The notes below the pieces were generated by a model. That model was not told the origin of the DNA. It saw only the letters and a program-made list of their open reading frames with translations, and did no database searches. From contig JAUYNL010000070.1 in NCBI GenBank assembly GCA_030696085.1, positions 38,504-102,503 on the forward strand: DNA of 64,000 nt, given 5' to 3'. The position numbers and the translations under genes are program-made. Below, piece after piece: positions 1 through 9,328 of the stretch; the stretch's first letter is position 1, and the number at the start of each line of letters is the position of its first letter. The DNA comes from Luteolibacter sp. (GTDB lineage Bacteria > Verrucomicrobiota > Verrucomicrobiia > Verrucomicrobiales > Akkermansiaceae).

Positions 1-1205
1 GAACTGGCGGAGCCGATCCCGTCGCGATACAGATGTTCCAGCACCAGACCGAGCGCCACGGCCCCCCAGCCAACGAAGATGGCGGAGGAATACAGATTGG
101 TGACTGGCGGGCGCCCTTGCAGATACATCCGCGAGAACATGCCGAACGAGTGAACCGCCAGCGCGAGCAACAACAGCAGGAAGGCCGTCTTGCGCAGGCC
201 TTTGGGACAAACCAGCCAGGAAAGACAGGCCAGCAGGAAGGCTCCCACGTAGAGCACCATGCTGTGATAGAAAGGTTCCATCTGGTTGAAGCGCAGTTCG
301 TAGGACGTGCGGCCCGCCCATTCCGGGTGCTCGATGTTGAGCAGGCCCGCGTATTCGCGCGTGACCTTGGAAAACTTGGCGGGATCGTTGGCGCGGAAGG
401 CATCGCCCATGTCCGCCAGGGCGGACACCGAGGCCGGAATCTGGTCCGGGGACTTCACCCGCATCAGGGCGGCTCCGGTGGTGAGCCAGTCGTCCTCCCC
501 GCCACCGGCGGGCGGCGCGACGACCATCAGATAGGAGAACTGCGACTGGCGCTCGTAGCGCGAAACTGCGGCGCGGAGTAAGGCCAGGCGATCACTGTCG
601 AGTGCGCCGGAACCATCGCCGGGGTTCGCAGCCCCGGCTGCCACGGCTTTGGCATAAGTGTCGATTTCCTTGCCGAACCCGGCGGTTCCTTCCTGATGGA
701 TACTGCTCTTGAGCCGCTGATAGAGCTGGATCGAGTTGCCGAGATTGAAGATGGCGGCTTGGAACGGCGTGCGTTTTGCGGACTCCATATCGGCCGCCAG
801 CCTGCCTTCTTCGGTGATCTTGGCGAGATGCGGTTTGAGTTCGTCGTAGGTGCAGTATTTCTTGTCCGCCTGCGGGAAGCCGAACATGCCGAGCACTTCC
901 TGGTTGGCAACAGCGAAAACCGGATAGGCATCCGCTTTCGCGGGATGGAACAACACATCCGCCAGCCAGCGCGATGCGCTGAGTTTGCCGCCCTCGGGCA
1001 GGCGCAGCGTCTGCTTGCCGCGCAGGATGAGCAGCGAGGTGCGGGCGACAGTGTCCATCGGTTTGATGCGACCGCCGGCCAGCACGGGAATGCGGTTGAA
1101 GGCTGAGAGATCGAACTCCCCGGGATCGGTCTTGGGATACATCCACGACGCGCCGATCCACAGGGCGGCCAAAAACAAAACAAGGTAGGGAACGAGGCGG
1201 TTCAT
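1..1205 (-). CDS. ccsA: CcsA/ResC-type cytochrome c biogenesis protein (3' end outside window)
   Basis: Open from an ATG at 1205 to the window edge, so the C-terminus is missing. This is the haem-handling partner of ResB in system II cytochrome c maturation at the inner membrane. After one N-terminal membrane segment comes a periplasmic region of about 260 residues that starts with a motif like IPVLAGGRIKPMDTVAR. Membrane helices follow, including the segment VTNLYSSAIFVGWGAV, which is characteristic of the CcsA family. The start overlaps the ResB stop in an ATGA, so the two are translationally coupled. The position at the downstream end of a multihaem cytochrome cluster fits a dedicated maturation role. 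The long N-terminal domain resembles the extended CcsA proteins of Bacteroidota and the PVC group, from family knowledge. Confidence 0.88.
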   Translation of the reverse strand, partial: MNRLVPYLVLFLAALWIGASWMYPKTDPGEFDLSAFNRIPVLAGGRIKPMDTVARTSLLILRGKQTLRLPEGGKLSASRWLADVLFHPAKADAYPVFAVANQEVLGMFGFPQADKKYCTYDELKPHLAKITEEGRLAADMESAKRTPFQAAIFNLGNSIQLYQRLKSSIHQEGTAGFGKEIDTYAKAVAAGAANPGDGSGALDSDRLALLRAAVSRYERQSQFSYLMVVAPPAGGGEDDWLTTGAALMRVKSPDQIPASVSALADMGDAFRANDPAKFSKVTREYAGLLNIEHPEWAGRTSYELRFNQMEPFYHSMVLYVGAFLLACLSWLVCPKGLRKTAFLLLLLALAVHSFGMFSRMYLQGRPPVTNLYSSAIFVGWGAVALGLVLEHLYRDGIGSAS

Positions 1206-2371
1206 GGCGCTGTGGCGGTTTTTTTGCGGCGGGAGAAGCCGATGAGATGGAAAAGAAACTGATAGATAAGACCGATGGACACGATCACGCAGGCAACGTA
1301 AGGGGCTTGGTAGCTGGGATTGCGCACGACCTGAAGAATGGTGCCGCTGTTGTCCGGCTCGAATCCGGACTGATAGTAGGTATCGCCGCGGTAGCGCAGC
1401 GGATGGTTCATGAAGATGAGCACCTGGCGGCTATCGTCCACCTCGAGATCCGATAGATTGACCTTGCTGGAGAAGTTTTTCGGGATCTGGGTGCCGGGAT
1501 AGGTTTCATGGGTGAAGTCCAGCAAGGTCAGGCTGTAGGGTTTGTAGTAGCGGGCGGGCCTGAGCTGGAGGCTCCATCTGCGTCCGCCGAACTCGAAATT
1601 CTGCGGGGCGGCCAGGGCGTCGGAGACGAGCCAGGTGCCGAGCGAATCTCCGCCCTTGACGGGGATGATTTCAAGCACGGCGCTCATCGAATCGCGATCA
1701 TTCATCCTGGTGGCGCGGGCGGCGGCGGTCACCGAGACGCGCTGGCCGGTTCCCTGACTGGCGGCGGGCACCGATGTGCCGCCCTGGCCGATCATTCCAA
1801 GTTTCGAGTTTTGATAGAACCCGCGCACTGCCAGTTGGAAGGGCAGCGATTCATGGGTGATGGTGCCGCCAGACGCCAGACGTTCGCCGGGCACTGCGGT
1901 GACCTGCTCGGTTTCCGGATCGGTTTGGTCGATGACGGCGAACTCCATTTTCATGCTGTCCTCCGAGTAGTTGCTATTACCGCCTTCCTTGATGCGCATG
2001 AAGCTGTGCACCGAGAACAAATCGGTGGCGAGGCCGCCGGCCAGCATGATGATGAGCCCGAGGTGGGTGAGCTGGATGCCGATTTTTTTCCACGCCCAGG
2101 AGAAGCGGCGGATGTGCGCGGCAATCAGGTTGCCCAGCAAGACCGCGCCAATGAGGTGGCCGCCGGGAAACACGGGCAGAGTGAAGTTTCCGGCAGGTGC
2201 CTGCCACCACACGAACCAGCTTTGAAAATACTCATCCTGCACCAGATAGAGGCCGAAGCGCACCTGCGCCAGCGTTCCCGCGAAGACCAGCACCAGCGCG
2301 GCGGCGAGGCAGAACACCGTAAGCCGCAGCGAGGACACGCCTTCTATCAATTGATTGAGAACTTTCATCAT
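1202..2371 (-). CDS. resB: ResB family cytochrome c biogenesis protein
   Basis: 389 residues. ResB works with CcsA to export haem and ligate it to apocytochromes c on the outer face of the inner membrane. Visible features are an N-terminal hydrophobic segment (about residues 15-35), further helices near 68-90 and 96-118, a long periplasmic region, and a C-terminal helix followed by a basic tail (FSRRKK). The phrase GTLAQVRFGLYLVQDEYF near the first helix is typical of ResB. The stop overlaps the ccsA start, and the upstream lipoprotein gene overlaps the ResB start by four bases. Given at least 20 c-type haem sites encoded upstream, this pair is probably what matures those proteins (inference). 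Confidence 0.9.
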   Translation of the reverse strand: MMKVLNQLIEGVSSLRLTVFCLAAALVLVFAGTLAQVRFGLYLVQDEYFQSWFVWWQAPAGNFTLPVFPGGHLIGAVLLGNLIAAHIRRFSWAWKKIGIQLTHLGLIIMLAGGLATDLFSVHSFMRIKEGGNSNYSEDSMKMEFAVIDQTDPETEQVTAVPGERLASGGTITHESLPFQLAVRGFYQNSKLGMIGQGGTSVPAASQGTGQRVSVTAAARATRMNDRDSMSAVLEIIPVKGGDSLGTWLVSDALAAPQNFEFGGRRWSLQLRPARYYKPYSLTLLDFTHETYPGTQIPKNFSSKVNLSDLEVDDSRQVLIFMNHPLRYRGDTYYQSGFEPDNSGTILQVVRNPSYQAPYVACVIVSIGLIYQFLFHLIGFSRRKKTATAP

Positions 2372-3534
2372 TCAGTGGTGTTGAAACGGATGGACTTGAG
2401 AAAAGTCATGAATTTGGTCTTTTCAGCAGCGACCAGGGCATCCGGGCCTGTGAATTTGAAAAACCAGGTCTCGCCCGCGTGCAGGATCCAGCCGGCGGCA
2501 CAGCGGCTTTGGGCACCGGTGGCATCGATCACCTTGAGCGTCCTGGGACCGGCGGTGACTTCGCTGACCGTGGTGGCGAGCGCCGTTTCATCGATAGGCT
2601 CCAGGCCGATTTGTCCGCGCCAGCGGTTGACGTTGGCGAGATCTCCACCGACATCGCCGGGAAAATGGGTGACGGCGAGTTCTCCCTTCGAGCCATCCGT
2701 TCCGGTGACCGCGATGGTGGCGTAGCGGGCGGCGCTGCCCACTCCCACGGTCCAGCGGTCCGGAAGTTGCCAGGTGACCGGCCCGTCTGCCGCCGGGGTG
2801 GATGAAGCGGACGGCGGCGTGAAGTCCTCTCCGGGCGGGGTGCCGTGCATCGGCACTTTTCCGGGTGCGGCAGGTTTGGCCGATTGCACCCATTGGATGA
2901 AATTGGATTTTTGCGCGGCGGTGAGCGCTGCGTTGCCGCGCATTTTGAAGAACCAGATGCTGTCATTCGTATGGGAGATCACCCCGAGAATGCGTCCGTC
3001 CTTTTTCGCATCGCCGCCTTCGGGGAGTCCTTCGAGATCGACCAACAGAGCGCTTCCAAGCTGGGTGACGAGGGTTTCCGCGGACTGGCGGAATGCGGCC
3101 TCGTCCACGGGCGGCAATCCGAGTTGGGCGCGCCAGCGGTTGGTGTTGTCCAGATCACTGCCCGCGTTGCCACCGAGAATGATCAGGGAAACATCTCCGG
3201 CCGCACCGTCCCCGCCCTCGACGAGGTAGCTGAGCTGACGCATGGCGGAGGCCGCCTGTTTTTTCCAGCCTTCCGGAGGACTGTCAGTCGCGGACGGGCC
3301 GCCTCCGAGGGCACCGAGCGCCGACAATTGATCGGCAGTCATTCCGGCATGCGGGTCACCGTCAGGCGTGCCCGGCACTGCGGCGGCGGGTGGCATGCCC
3401 GCGTGCGGGTTCGCGGTCGTCGCTGGCTCTGCCGGGGCTTCCCTGGCGATGCGATAGACTTTGATTTCCTTGTCTTGTTTGCAGGACGCGGCGGTGAGGA
3501 TGATGAATCCGGCGAGAAAAATAGAGGATCTCAT
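2368..3534 (-). CDS. Predicted lipoprotein with an internal duplication, in the cytochrome cluster
   Basis: About 388 residues from the ATG at 3534. I prefer this start over one further upstream because it begins a lipoprotein signal (MRSSIFLAGF...) ending in a lipobox TAASC. The mature part begins with a proline/alanine/histidine-rich linker that repeats NPHAG/DPHAG. Two copies of one domain follow, each with a phrase of the type N-x-NRWR-x-Q-x-GL-x-P-x-DE. In both copies this sits about 35 residues after a glycine- or aspartate-rich strand and before an aromatic WFFK phrase. I do not recognise the family. It has no haem motif. It overlaps resB by four bases and so is probably co-expressed with it. 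A periplasmic accessory or chaperone for cytochrome assembly is possible, but that is a guess from position. Confidence 0.75.
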   Translation of the reverse strand: MRSSIFLAGFIILTAASCKQDKEIKVYRIAREAPAEPATTANPHAGMPPAAAVPGTPDGDPHAGMTADQLSALGALGGGPSATDSPPEGWKKQAASAMRQLSYLVEGGDGAAGDVSLIILGGNAGSDLDNTNRWRAQLGLPPVDEAAFRQSAETLVTQLGSALLVDLEGLPEGGDAKKDGRILGVISHTNDSIWFFKMRGNAALTAAQKSNFIQWVQSAKPAAPGKVPMHGTPPGEDFTPPSASSTPAADGPVTWQLPDRWTVGVGSAARYATIAVTGTDGSKGELAVTHFPGDVGGDLANVNRWRGQIGLEPIDETALATTVSEVTAGPRTLKVIDATGAQSRCAAGWILHAGETWFFKFTGPDALVAAEKTKFMTFLKSIRFNTTE

Positions 3535-3636
3535 TGAGGCAGTTCGTGCGATATGTGGATACTTAAAACTAATGGGAGTTGCGTCAATCCGGAAGTCGGA
3601 AACGGGCAGCAAATCAGATATTCCAAGCCTTCAGGC

Positions 3637-5310
3637 TCACGCGTCACCAGAGTCGGGTGGTGTGAGTTCGCGGCGGGTCGGCTCGCTGACGCGAGTCTGT
3701 CGGGCACGCAGCAGGGTAAAGGCCACGGAGACCACCAGCAGCACGGTGCCAAGCGCAAGGAACGAGACAATCCGCTGGACCCCCGCCAGTCTCCCGATGC
3801 CGATGAAGAGCAGATAGGCCACGGCAAGCAACAAGGTGCCGTGCCCCATCCAGCGGTATTTCCGTGATTTGCCAACCAGCCAGATCCCGTAATAGCCCAC
3901 GGCAAGGCCGATCCATGAGGGAGCCACCCAGGCGCCTGGCGCGATGTGATGGAGAGCGTGCGGGAAAATGAAGAACGCGCAGGTCAGGTAGGCGTTGCGC
4001 ATCAGCTCGGATTTCAGTTCCAGCCGGTGCTTCTGCCGGTTGAGGACGGCAGCACTGATCAGCGCGACCAGCCCGAAACCCAAACTGATGCCGTTCTCGT
4101 CCTTTGCCACCACCATGTAGCAGGCGACCACGGCCAGGTAGATCATGAAATTTGCAACGACGATGAAACGCGAGCGGAACCAGATGGCGGTGGAAACCAC
4201 CAGCAAACTCTGCAGCGAGAGCCAGACGAACAGCTCCGGCAGGCCGCTGGCCCGGATCAGCGCCATGGTCAGCGCACCGTATCCTGTCATCGCATAGATG
4301 AAGGTCGCAAACCGGCTTTGCTCGCGCACCCAGAACATCACCGCTATTCCTAACAAAACTATCGACATGACCAGATTTGCCATCACAAAGTTCCCGCCAT
4401 GGGCGATCAGCGTGTGCAGCAGAAACATCGCGTAGCCCACCGCATTCGATACCGCGCCGACCTGCGCCACGGCGTCCTCGGTGGCGTGCCTGCGGCGCAA
4501 GGTCATCGCCAGCGCATTAAGAATCATCCATCCCGGCAGGAACCACACGCCCGCAAAGGGACCGGCCGCCACTTCAAGACGATTGCCGAATAGTGGATTG
4601 CCGAGCGCCCAGAGCAGGTAGGCGGGAAATGCGCCGCAACCCGCCATCACCACCAGCCACGGCCAGTCGCGCGATTGTGCCGAGACCGCTGCGGCAAGCA
4701 GCACCGCCGTCACCATGCCTAAGAAATACCAGGGAGTTCCAGCCGCAAGTGCCGCCGCCAGACCGGTCAACAGCGCCACAACCGTTAGATAGGCCGAACG
4801 GCGCGACCAGGCGATGGCGAAGTTGATCGCGAATGCCAGCGAAAGCGCCGCGCAGGCCGCGAAGGATGAAGGTGCCAGCAGCGGCTCCGCGCCGAAGGAA
4901 CACAAGCGCAGGGTCGCGAAAAACAACAATCCCATGCCGGCTGCGCGGAAATTGCTCGATATCAGGGGCAGTGAAGCATGCAGCCACGAGGCAAGCCCTA
5001 GCAACGCCAGCGCCAGCAGCCACCCGGCAGTGGATGGCAGTACCGCGGGAAACTGCGGCCACGGCTGCGAGAGCGTCAGGGCCGCGCCGATCGCCAGCGC
5101 CATGATGCCGATCCGGGCGAAGAGCGTCTGCCCCACCGCCATCTCAAACTCACCTTCGACCGGGGCGGCGATGGCTGTCTCGAAGCTACATTTTTCCGCC
5201 GGAGCCTCCTCATGAAGACCGAGCAGCAGTTCCACCCGGGCGAGCCGTTGCTCCAAGCGGGCAAGCCTCTCCGCTTGGTCTTCAGGTAGCTGAGGAGAGA
5301 CGGGGTCCAT
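3637..5310 (-). CDS. Large polytopic membrane protein, DUF2339-like
   Basis: 557 residues. The N-terminus is a short coiled-coil-like stretch (residues about 10-35, repeated LARLEQRLARVELL), and about 14-16 hydrophobic helices occupy residues 65-545. This layout, coiled coil then a long run of helices without charged loops, matches DUF2339-type membrane proteins. That assignment is by overall look, not by a diagnostic motif. It lies between the NrfD-module genes and the ResB/CcsA pair on the same strand with short gaps. It could be an accessory membrane subunit or a transporter. No catalytic residue is recognisable. Confidence 0.7.
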   Translation of the reverse strand: MDPVSPQLPEDQAERLARLEQRLARVELLLGLHEEAPAEKCSFETAIAAPVEGEFEMAVGQTLFARIGIMALAIGAALTLSQPWPQFPAVLPSTAGWLLALALLGLASWLHASLPLISSNFRAAGMGLLFFATLRLCSFGAEPLLAPSSFAACAALSLAFAINFAIAWSRRSAYLTVVALLTGLAAALAAGTPWYFLGMVTAVLLAAAVSAQSRDWPWLVVMAGCGAFPAYLLWALGNPLFGNRLEVAAGPFAGVWFLPGWMILNALAMTLRRRHATEDAVAQVGAVSNAVGYAMFLLHTLIAHGGNFVMANLVMSIVLLGIAVMFWVREQSRFATFIYAMTGYGALTMALIRASGLPELFVWLSLQSLLVVSTAIWFRSRFIVVANFMIYLAVVACYMVVAKDENGISLGFGLVALISAAVLNRQKHRLELKSELMRNAYLTCAFFIFPHALHHIAPGAWVAPSWIGLAVGYYGIWLVGKSRKYRWMGHGTLLLAVAYLLFIGIGRLAGVQRIVSFLALGTVLLVVSVAFTLLRARQTRVSEPTRRELTPPDSGDA

Positions 5311-5367
5311 GAGGTGAGGTGCGCGGCATGGCGCGGGTTTCCCGATTCAACCGGGCGCGGGACCGCA

Positions 5368-5823
5368 TCAGCCGCATCCGCAGCCACCGGCAAGCTGATC
5401 GGCCAGTTCGCAAATCGATTCGTAATAGTCATCCTTCTCCATGCCGAGGGCGGCGGCACCGAAGGTTTCGGCATCCTCGCTGGAGGCGAAGTCGCCGTAG
5501 TTGACCGCCACGAGCTGATAGAGCACCAGGTGTGGCACGCGCTGGAGCTGGGTCATGAAAACCGGATGCACGCGGATTTCAAATCCCTCCTCGGGTTTTT
5601 CGCCGTGCGGGTGGGCATAGGCGGCTTCACCGTCGTGCAGGCCATCCGCAGTGAATTTCACCTCGCAGGGATAGCGGACGAGCGCGCGGTCCAGCAGAAT
5701 TTCCTGAAGTTCCTTCCAGCCGATTTTCGGCCCGAAACGCCCGCGAATTTCCAAGCCCTTGTCGGCGACATGCTCATTGAGGGATCGCTTGGCATCCTCG
5801 GCAGTGGGGTGGCTTTGCGTCAT
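5368..5823 (-). CDS. Small conserved-looking protein with C-terminal GGCGCG
   Basis: 151 residues, soluble, no signal peptide. It starts 24 bases after the NrfD-type gene ends and so is probably in the same transcript. The middle contains a strand-rich region (RYPCEVKFTADGL, GFEIRVHPVF) and the C-terminus ends in GGCGCG, which could bind a metal or a cofactor. I do not recognise the family. A cytoplasmic assembly factor for the neighbouring iron-sulphur/membrane complex is one possibility suggested only by position and the terminal cysteines. Confidence 0.7.
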   Translation of the reverse strand: MTQSHPTAEDAKRSLNEHVADKGLEIRGRFGPKIGWKELQEILLDRALVRYPCEVKFTADGLHDGEAAYAHPHGEKPEEGFEIRVHPVFMTQLQRVPHLVLYQLVAVNYGDFASSEDAETFGAAALGMEKDDYYESICELADQLAGGCGCG

Positions 5824-5846
5824 GCGGAAGAAACGTGTGACGGGTT

Positions 5847-7127
5847 TCAGTGTGCTTCAATCGCCGTTTCCACCTTGGGTGGCAGGCCGTCTTCAAGCAC
5901 CCCGCAGCCTTCATTGGCACGCGCGAGCCGGCCTTGCAGGATCGGCACCGCCATCCGCAGCAGGATCGTGTAAACCAGCAGGCCGAAGGCCCAGATGCCG
6001 AACGAGATCAAGGTTTCATTGGTCGATGGCTGGTATTCCACGATCATGCCCAGAGTGCTCGGCACGAATCCGGGGATGACCATGCCCATGCCTTTCTCGA
6101 TCCAGATGCCGATGATCGACAGCACACAGGCGAGGTTGAGCCACTTGAGGCTGCGGCTCACCGGCAGCACCAGCAGGAACATCGCGATCAGGTTGAAGAC
6201 AATCGCCGTCCAGATCCATGGCACCAGCGCGTTGTGGCCGTGCAGGCCGAAGAACAAGTATTTGGCCGAGGCCACATGCGTGGCACCGGTGTAGAATTCC
6301 TTGAACAACTCGTTGATGAGCAGGAATACGTTGATGATCATCGAAACCTGGACGATCGAGCGCAGCGTGAGCAGCGCCTTGTCGCTGATCGGGTAATGGG
6401 TGACCGCGCGGATGACTTGCAGCGCCAGGATGATCAGCGCGGGCCCTGCGGTGAACGCGGAGGCGAGGAAACGCGGGCCGACGATCGACGAGTTCCAGAA
6501 CGGCCGCCCGCCGAGACCGACGTAAAGGAAAGCGGTGACGGTGTGGATCGAGACTGCCCAGGCGATGGCGATGAACACGAAGGGAATGTAGAACCAACGC
6601 GACGGCGTGCGGCCGCAGTAGCGGCAATAAAGCAGATAGCCGCAAATGTGGACGTTGAGCAGCAGGTAGCCATTGAGCACCACCACGTCCCAACTCAGCA
6701 TCGAGGCGGGAAAGTTCAATTGCCCGATGCCGGGAATCAGGTGCCAGAAGCGGTCCGGCCGCCCGAGGTCCACGGTGACGAAGGCGAGGCACATCAGGAT
6801 GGCGGCGACGGCAAGCAACTCGCCGAAAACCACCAGGTCGTGGAGCTCCTTGTTTCGATAAATATACACGGGAATGACCATCATCACGGCGGCGGCGGCG
6901 ACACCGACGAGGAAGGTGAAGTTGCCGATGTAAACACCCCACGAAACCTCATCGCCCATGCCGGTGACGATCAGTCCGTGGACGAATTGCTTGCAGTAGG
7001 CGTTGATGCCAAGAAGCACGATGGCGGTGAGCAGTCCCATCCAGGCGTAGTAGCGCCAATCGCCGACGAAGGCGATTCTCGCACAGCGGGTCAGGAACGT
7101 GATGTAGTTGCGAACGGCTTGGGTCAT
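5847..7127 (-). CDS. NrfD/PsrC/HmcC-type integral membrane quinol-interacting subunit
   Basis: 426 residues with nine or ten hydrophobic helices. Proteins of this family sit in the inner membrane and exchange electrons between the quinone pool and a partner iron-sulphur subunit. The helix pattern and phrases such as GDEVSWGVYIGNFTFLVGVAAAAVMM (quoted in part), FVTVDLGRPDRFWHL and the conserved histidine-rich turn SIHTVTAFLY are typical of NrfD/DsrP/HmcC proteins. The start overlaps the stop of the ferredoxin gene by four bases, the usual arrangement for an NrfC-NrfD pair. No molybdopterin or other catalytic subunit is encoded nearby, unlike polysulphide or nitrite reductase operons. Confidence 0.92.
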   Translation of the reverse strand: MTQAVRNYITFLTRCARIAFVGDWRYYAWMGLLTAIVLLGINAYCKQFVHGLIVTGMGDEVSWGVYIGNFTFLVGVAAAAVMMVIPVYIYRNKELHDLVVFGELLAVAAILMCLAFVTVDLGRPDRFWHLIPGIGQLNFPASMLSWDVVVLNGYLLLNVHICGYLLYCRYCGRTPSRWFYIPFVFIAIAWAVSIHTVTAFLYVGLGGRPFWNSSIVGPRFLASAFTAGPALIILALQVIRAVTHYPISDKALLTLRSIVQVSMIINVFLLINELFKEFYTGATHVASAKYLFFGLHGHNALVPWIWTAIVFNLIAMFLLVLPVSRSLKWLNLACVLSIIGIWIEKGMGMVIPGFVPSTLGMIVEYQPSTNETLISFGIWAFGLLVYTILLRMAVPILQGRLARANEGCGVLEDGLPPKVETAIEAH

Positions 7128-8071
7128 ACGTCAAAGTAGTAAAAGAATCTGGGAGAGGTTCCGAGTTCCTCCTTGAGCTGGATGAACACCCGTTTGGTGG
7201 AGAGAATTTTGCTGACCTCGCTCTCGGGATCGAGGATGTTGCCGAATTTTCGGGCACCGGCCGGGCACACTTCGAGGCAGGCCGGGTAGCGGCCGGTGCG
7301 CGTGCGCTGGACGCAGAAATGACATTTCTCCATGACGCCGATCTTGCGCGGGCGGTTGCCGAGATAGGCCATCTCCGGATTGAGGCGTTCCTTGGGAATC
7401 GAGGGTTTTGCGAAATTGAAATGGCGCGCGCCGTAGGGACAGGCGGCCATGCAGTAGCGGCAACCGATGCACCAATCATAGTCGATCACGGTGATGCCGT
7501 CCTTTTCCTGCCAGGTGGCGTTGACCGGACAAACCTTGACACAGGGAGGATTCTCACATTGCTGGCATTGCACCGGCATGTAGAAGAAGCCTTTTTCAGG
7601 AACTTTTTCCGGATCGTAGTTGTGATCGGACTTCTCAATATCGAGCGAGCCGTGCGGCATTTTGAGCACGCGGATGTATTGGATTTCCGGGCTGCGCGAC
7701 TGGTTGTTCTCGGCCACGCAGGCATGCACGCACTTGCGGCAGCCGATGCAGCGGGTGAGGTTGAGCGCATAGACGAACTCGACACCGTCCATCGGCCGGA
7801 GGTCGCGGACGTGGGGGCGCACGTCGTATTGCTTTTCAACTTCGCGGGAGATGCGCGCAAGTACCTTGGCCATGTCGGCGGGCGACATTTCCTTGTAATG
7901 CTTTTGGAGGAACTCCTCGGTGGAGGTGAACTTTTCAAGGTCCATCAGCGGCTTGAGACTGGCGGCCAGCGCGGCGGCCCCTGCACCGAAGATGGCGGAC
8001 GAGCGCAGGAAACTGCGGCGGCGCATCGAGGGAGCCGGGGCTTTTCCGGGGGCATCGGATTGCGAATTCAT
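7124..8071 (-). CDS. Tat-exported ferredoxin-like subunit with four [4Fe-4S] motifs
   Basis: 315 residues. The N-terminus carries a twin-arginine signal (RRRSFLRSS at residues 17-25) followed by an alanine-rich hydrophobic stretch, so the protein is exported folded to the periplasm. Four cysteine clusters follow: CIGCRKCVHAC, CQQCENPPCVKVC, CIGCRYCMAAC, and CHFC with a later CLEVC. This is the NrfC/PsrB/HmcB/DsrO arrangement, which wires a membrane NrfD subunit to a redox partner. Here the likely partners are the multihaem cytochromes encoded on either side. Coupling to the NrfD gene by overlap supports a two-subunit complex. Confidence 0.92.
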   Translation of the reverse strand: MNSQSDAPGKAPAPSMRRRSFLRSSAIFGAGAAALAASLKPLMDLEKFTSTEEFLQKHYKEMSPADMAKVLARISREVEKQYDVRPHVRDLRPMDGVEFVYALNLTRCIGCRKCVHACVAENNQSRSPEIQYIRVLKMPHGSLDIEKSDHNYDPEKVPEKGFFYMPVQCQQCENPPCVKVCPVNATWQEKDGITVIDYDWCIGCRYCMAACPYGARHFNFAKPSIPKERLNPEMAYLGNRPRKIGVMEKCHFCVQRTRTGRYPACLEVCPAGARKFGNILDPESEVSKILSTKRVFIQLKEELGTSPRFFYYFDV

Positions 8072-8074
8072 AGG

Positions 8075-8731
8075 TCAGTGAGTGTTGGATTCGCCGAAAT
8101 GGGCGGTGGCGACGGGATTCACGCGCAGATGGTTGGGGCGCGGAGCGGGCGCGCGCTGGGGAAACTTCGGCGAGTGGGGATTGTGGCAATTCACGCAATC
8201 CTGTTTGTGATACTCGCCTTTGGATCGGTCCCAGTAGCCGCTGGTGCGGCCATGCGAGCCATGTTCCCAATCGCGGTGGGTCGGACCATGGCAACTGCCG
8301 CAGAGCTGGGTGCTTTCCTCAAACTTCAAGGAATGACCGTCGCGCGTTTGCAGGACCAGCAGGTTTTCGCTGTTGTGGCAGTTGAAGCAATCGTTGTTGC
8401 GGCCGTGGCTGCCGTGGCCCATGACAATGTTTTCGTGTTCATCGGGCACTACCACATGGTTGTCCTTGTCGTAGGTCAGCTCGAGTTTCTTGCCCTCTTC
8501 GTGGCATTCATAACAACTGAAGGCCAAAAGTTCGTCCTCATCTTCCTTTTTGACCAGATCCGCGTAGGAGCGCCGCCAGGTTTGGGGCTGGAGGAACTCT
8601 TCATCCACCAATGGAAGTTGCCGCACCGGTTCGACGCGCCCCCAGAGGTCCAGGGAGAACGAAATCACCAGTGCCGCAAACACCACTCCGAGGGTGGTCA
8701 AGGCGAGACGGATTTTTTTGGGATCATTCAT
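8075..8731 (-). CDS. Membrane-anchored tetrahaem cytochrome c
   Basis: About 218 residues from the ATG at 8731. I chose this start because a basic stretch (NDPKKIR) then leads directly into a single membrane anchor (about residues 9-30); an ATG at 8767 is also in frame. Four haem-binding motifs are visible: CYECH, CFNCH, CGSCH and CVNCH. Additional histidines in HGSHGRN and HGSHGRT, each repeated just before a CXXCH, are likely distal ligands. It ends three bases before the ferredoxin start. A periplasmic electron carrier linked to the NrfD/ferredoxin pair, as in Hmc-type complexes, is the most likely role. Confidence 0.88.
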   Translation of the reverse strand: MNDPKKIRLALTTLGVVFAALVISFSLDLWGRVEPVRQLPLVDEEFLQPQTWRRSYADLVKKEDEDELLAFSCYECHEEGKKLELTYDKDNHVVVPDEHENIVMGHGSHGRNNDCFNCHNSENLLVLQTRDGHSLKFEESTQLCGSCHGPTHRDWEHGSHGRTSGYWDRSKGEYHKQDCVNCHNPHSPKFPQRAPAPRPNHLRVNPVATAHFGESNTH

Positions 8732-8841
8732 GGACTTGTGGTGGATGCGATTGGTGGTGACAGGCACCCGGATGGGACGCGGACGCGGGCGGCGGCTTCG
8801 GTGTGAAACCGCCTGCCCGGAGTGCCGCGGACTTGATTCGA

Positions 8842-9162
8842 TTATTTGAGGGAGCGGACGTATTTTACGACGGCGGCGATATCGTCATCGCTGAGGCCCT
8901 TGATCGGCTTCATGCGTTGCTTGCCGTCTTCGATCACGCCTTCCTTGATTGACTTGACGACCTGTTCGTCGCTGAGTTTTTTCTGCTCCACGGTCAGGTC
9001 CTTGATCTTGAGTTTTTTGCCCATGGGGGTGGCACCCTTGCCGTCCGCGCCGTGGCATTTCGCGCAATTTTTCGAATACACTTCCGCGCCGTCGGCGGCG
9101 CTCGCACTCGTTGCAGTGGCGACAAAGGCCGCGGTGGCGGCAATCATGATGATGCTTTTCAT
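8842..9162 (-). CDS. Small monohaem cytochrome c (class I)
   Basis: 106 residues with a clear signal peptide (MKSIIMIAATAAFVATATSASA). The mature protein has one haem site, CAKCH, near its N-terminus and the fold phrase GKQRMKPIKGLSDDDIAAVVKYVRSL, where the methionine is the probable sixth ligand. This is a short soluble periplasmic carrier. It is clearly similar in layout to the other small cytochrome at 10944-11252, so the two look like paralogues with different positions in the chain. It probably shuttles electrons between membrane and outer-membrane cytochromes (inference). Confidence 0.9.
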   Translation of the reverse strand: MKSIIMIAATAAFVATATSASAADGAEVYSKNCAKCHGADGKGATPMGKKLKIKDLTVEQKKLSDEQVVKSIKEGVIEDGKQRMKPIKGLSDDDIAAVVKYVRSLK

Positions 9163-9328
9163 GGATGTTTGGTTGTTTGATTTTGATTCGAAACAGAAAC
9201 GGGCAAAATGAAACGATTGCTCGTTCTATCCGATAGCATGAAGGATCAATTTCCCGAAGAAACCAGCAACGCCAAAATCGTTGATGCGGAAGAAATGAAA
9301 AAATCCGCGCATATAGGACTTACGGGTC

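Noticed and set aside
7319..8806. 495-codon plus-strand frame across the ferredoxin and tetrahaem genes
   Set aside because: Antisense of genes with unmistakable cysteine and haem motifs.
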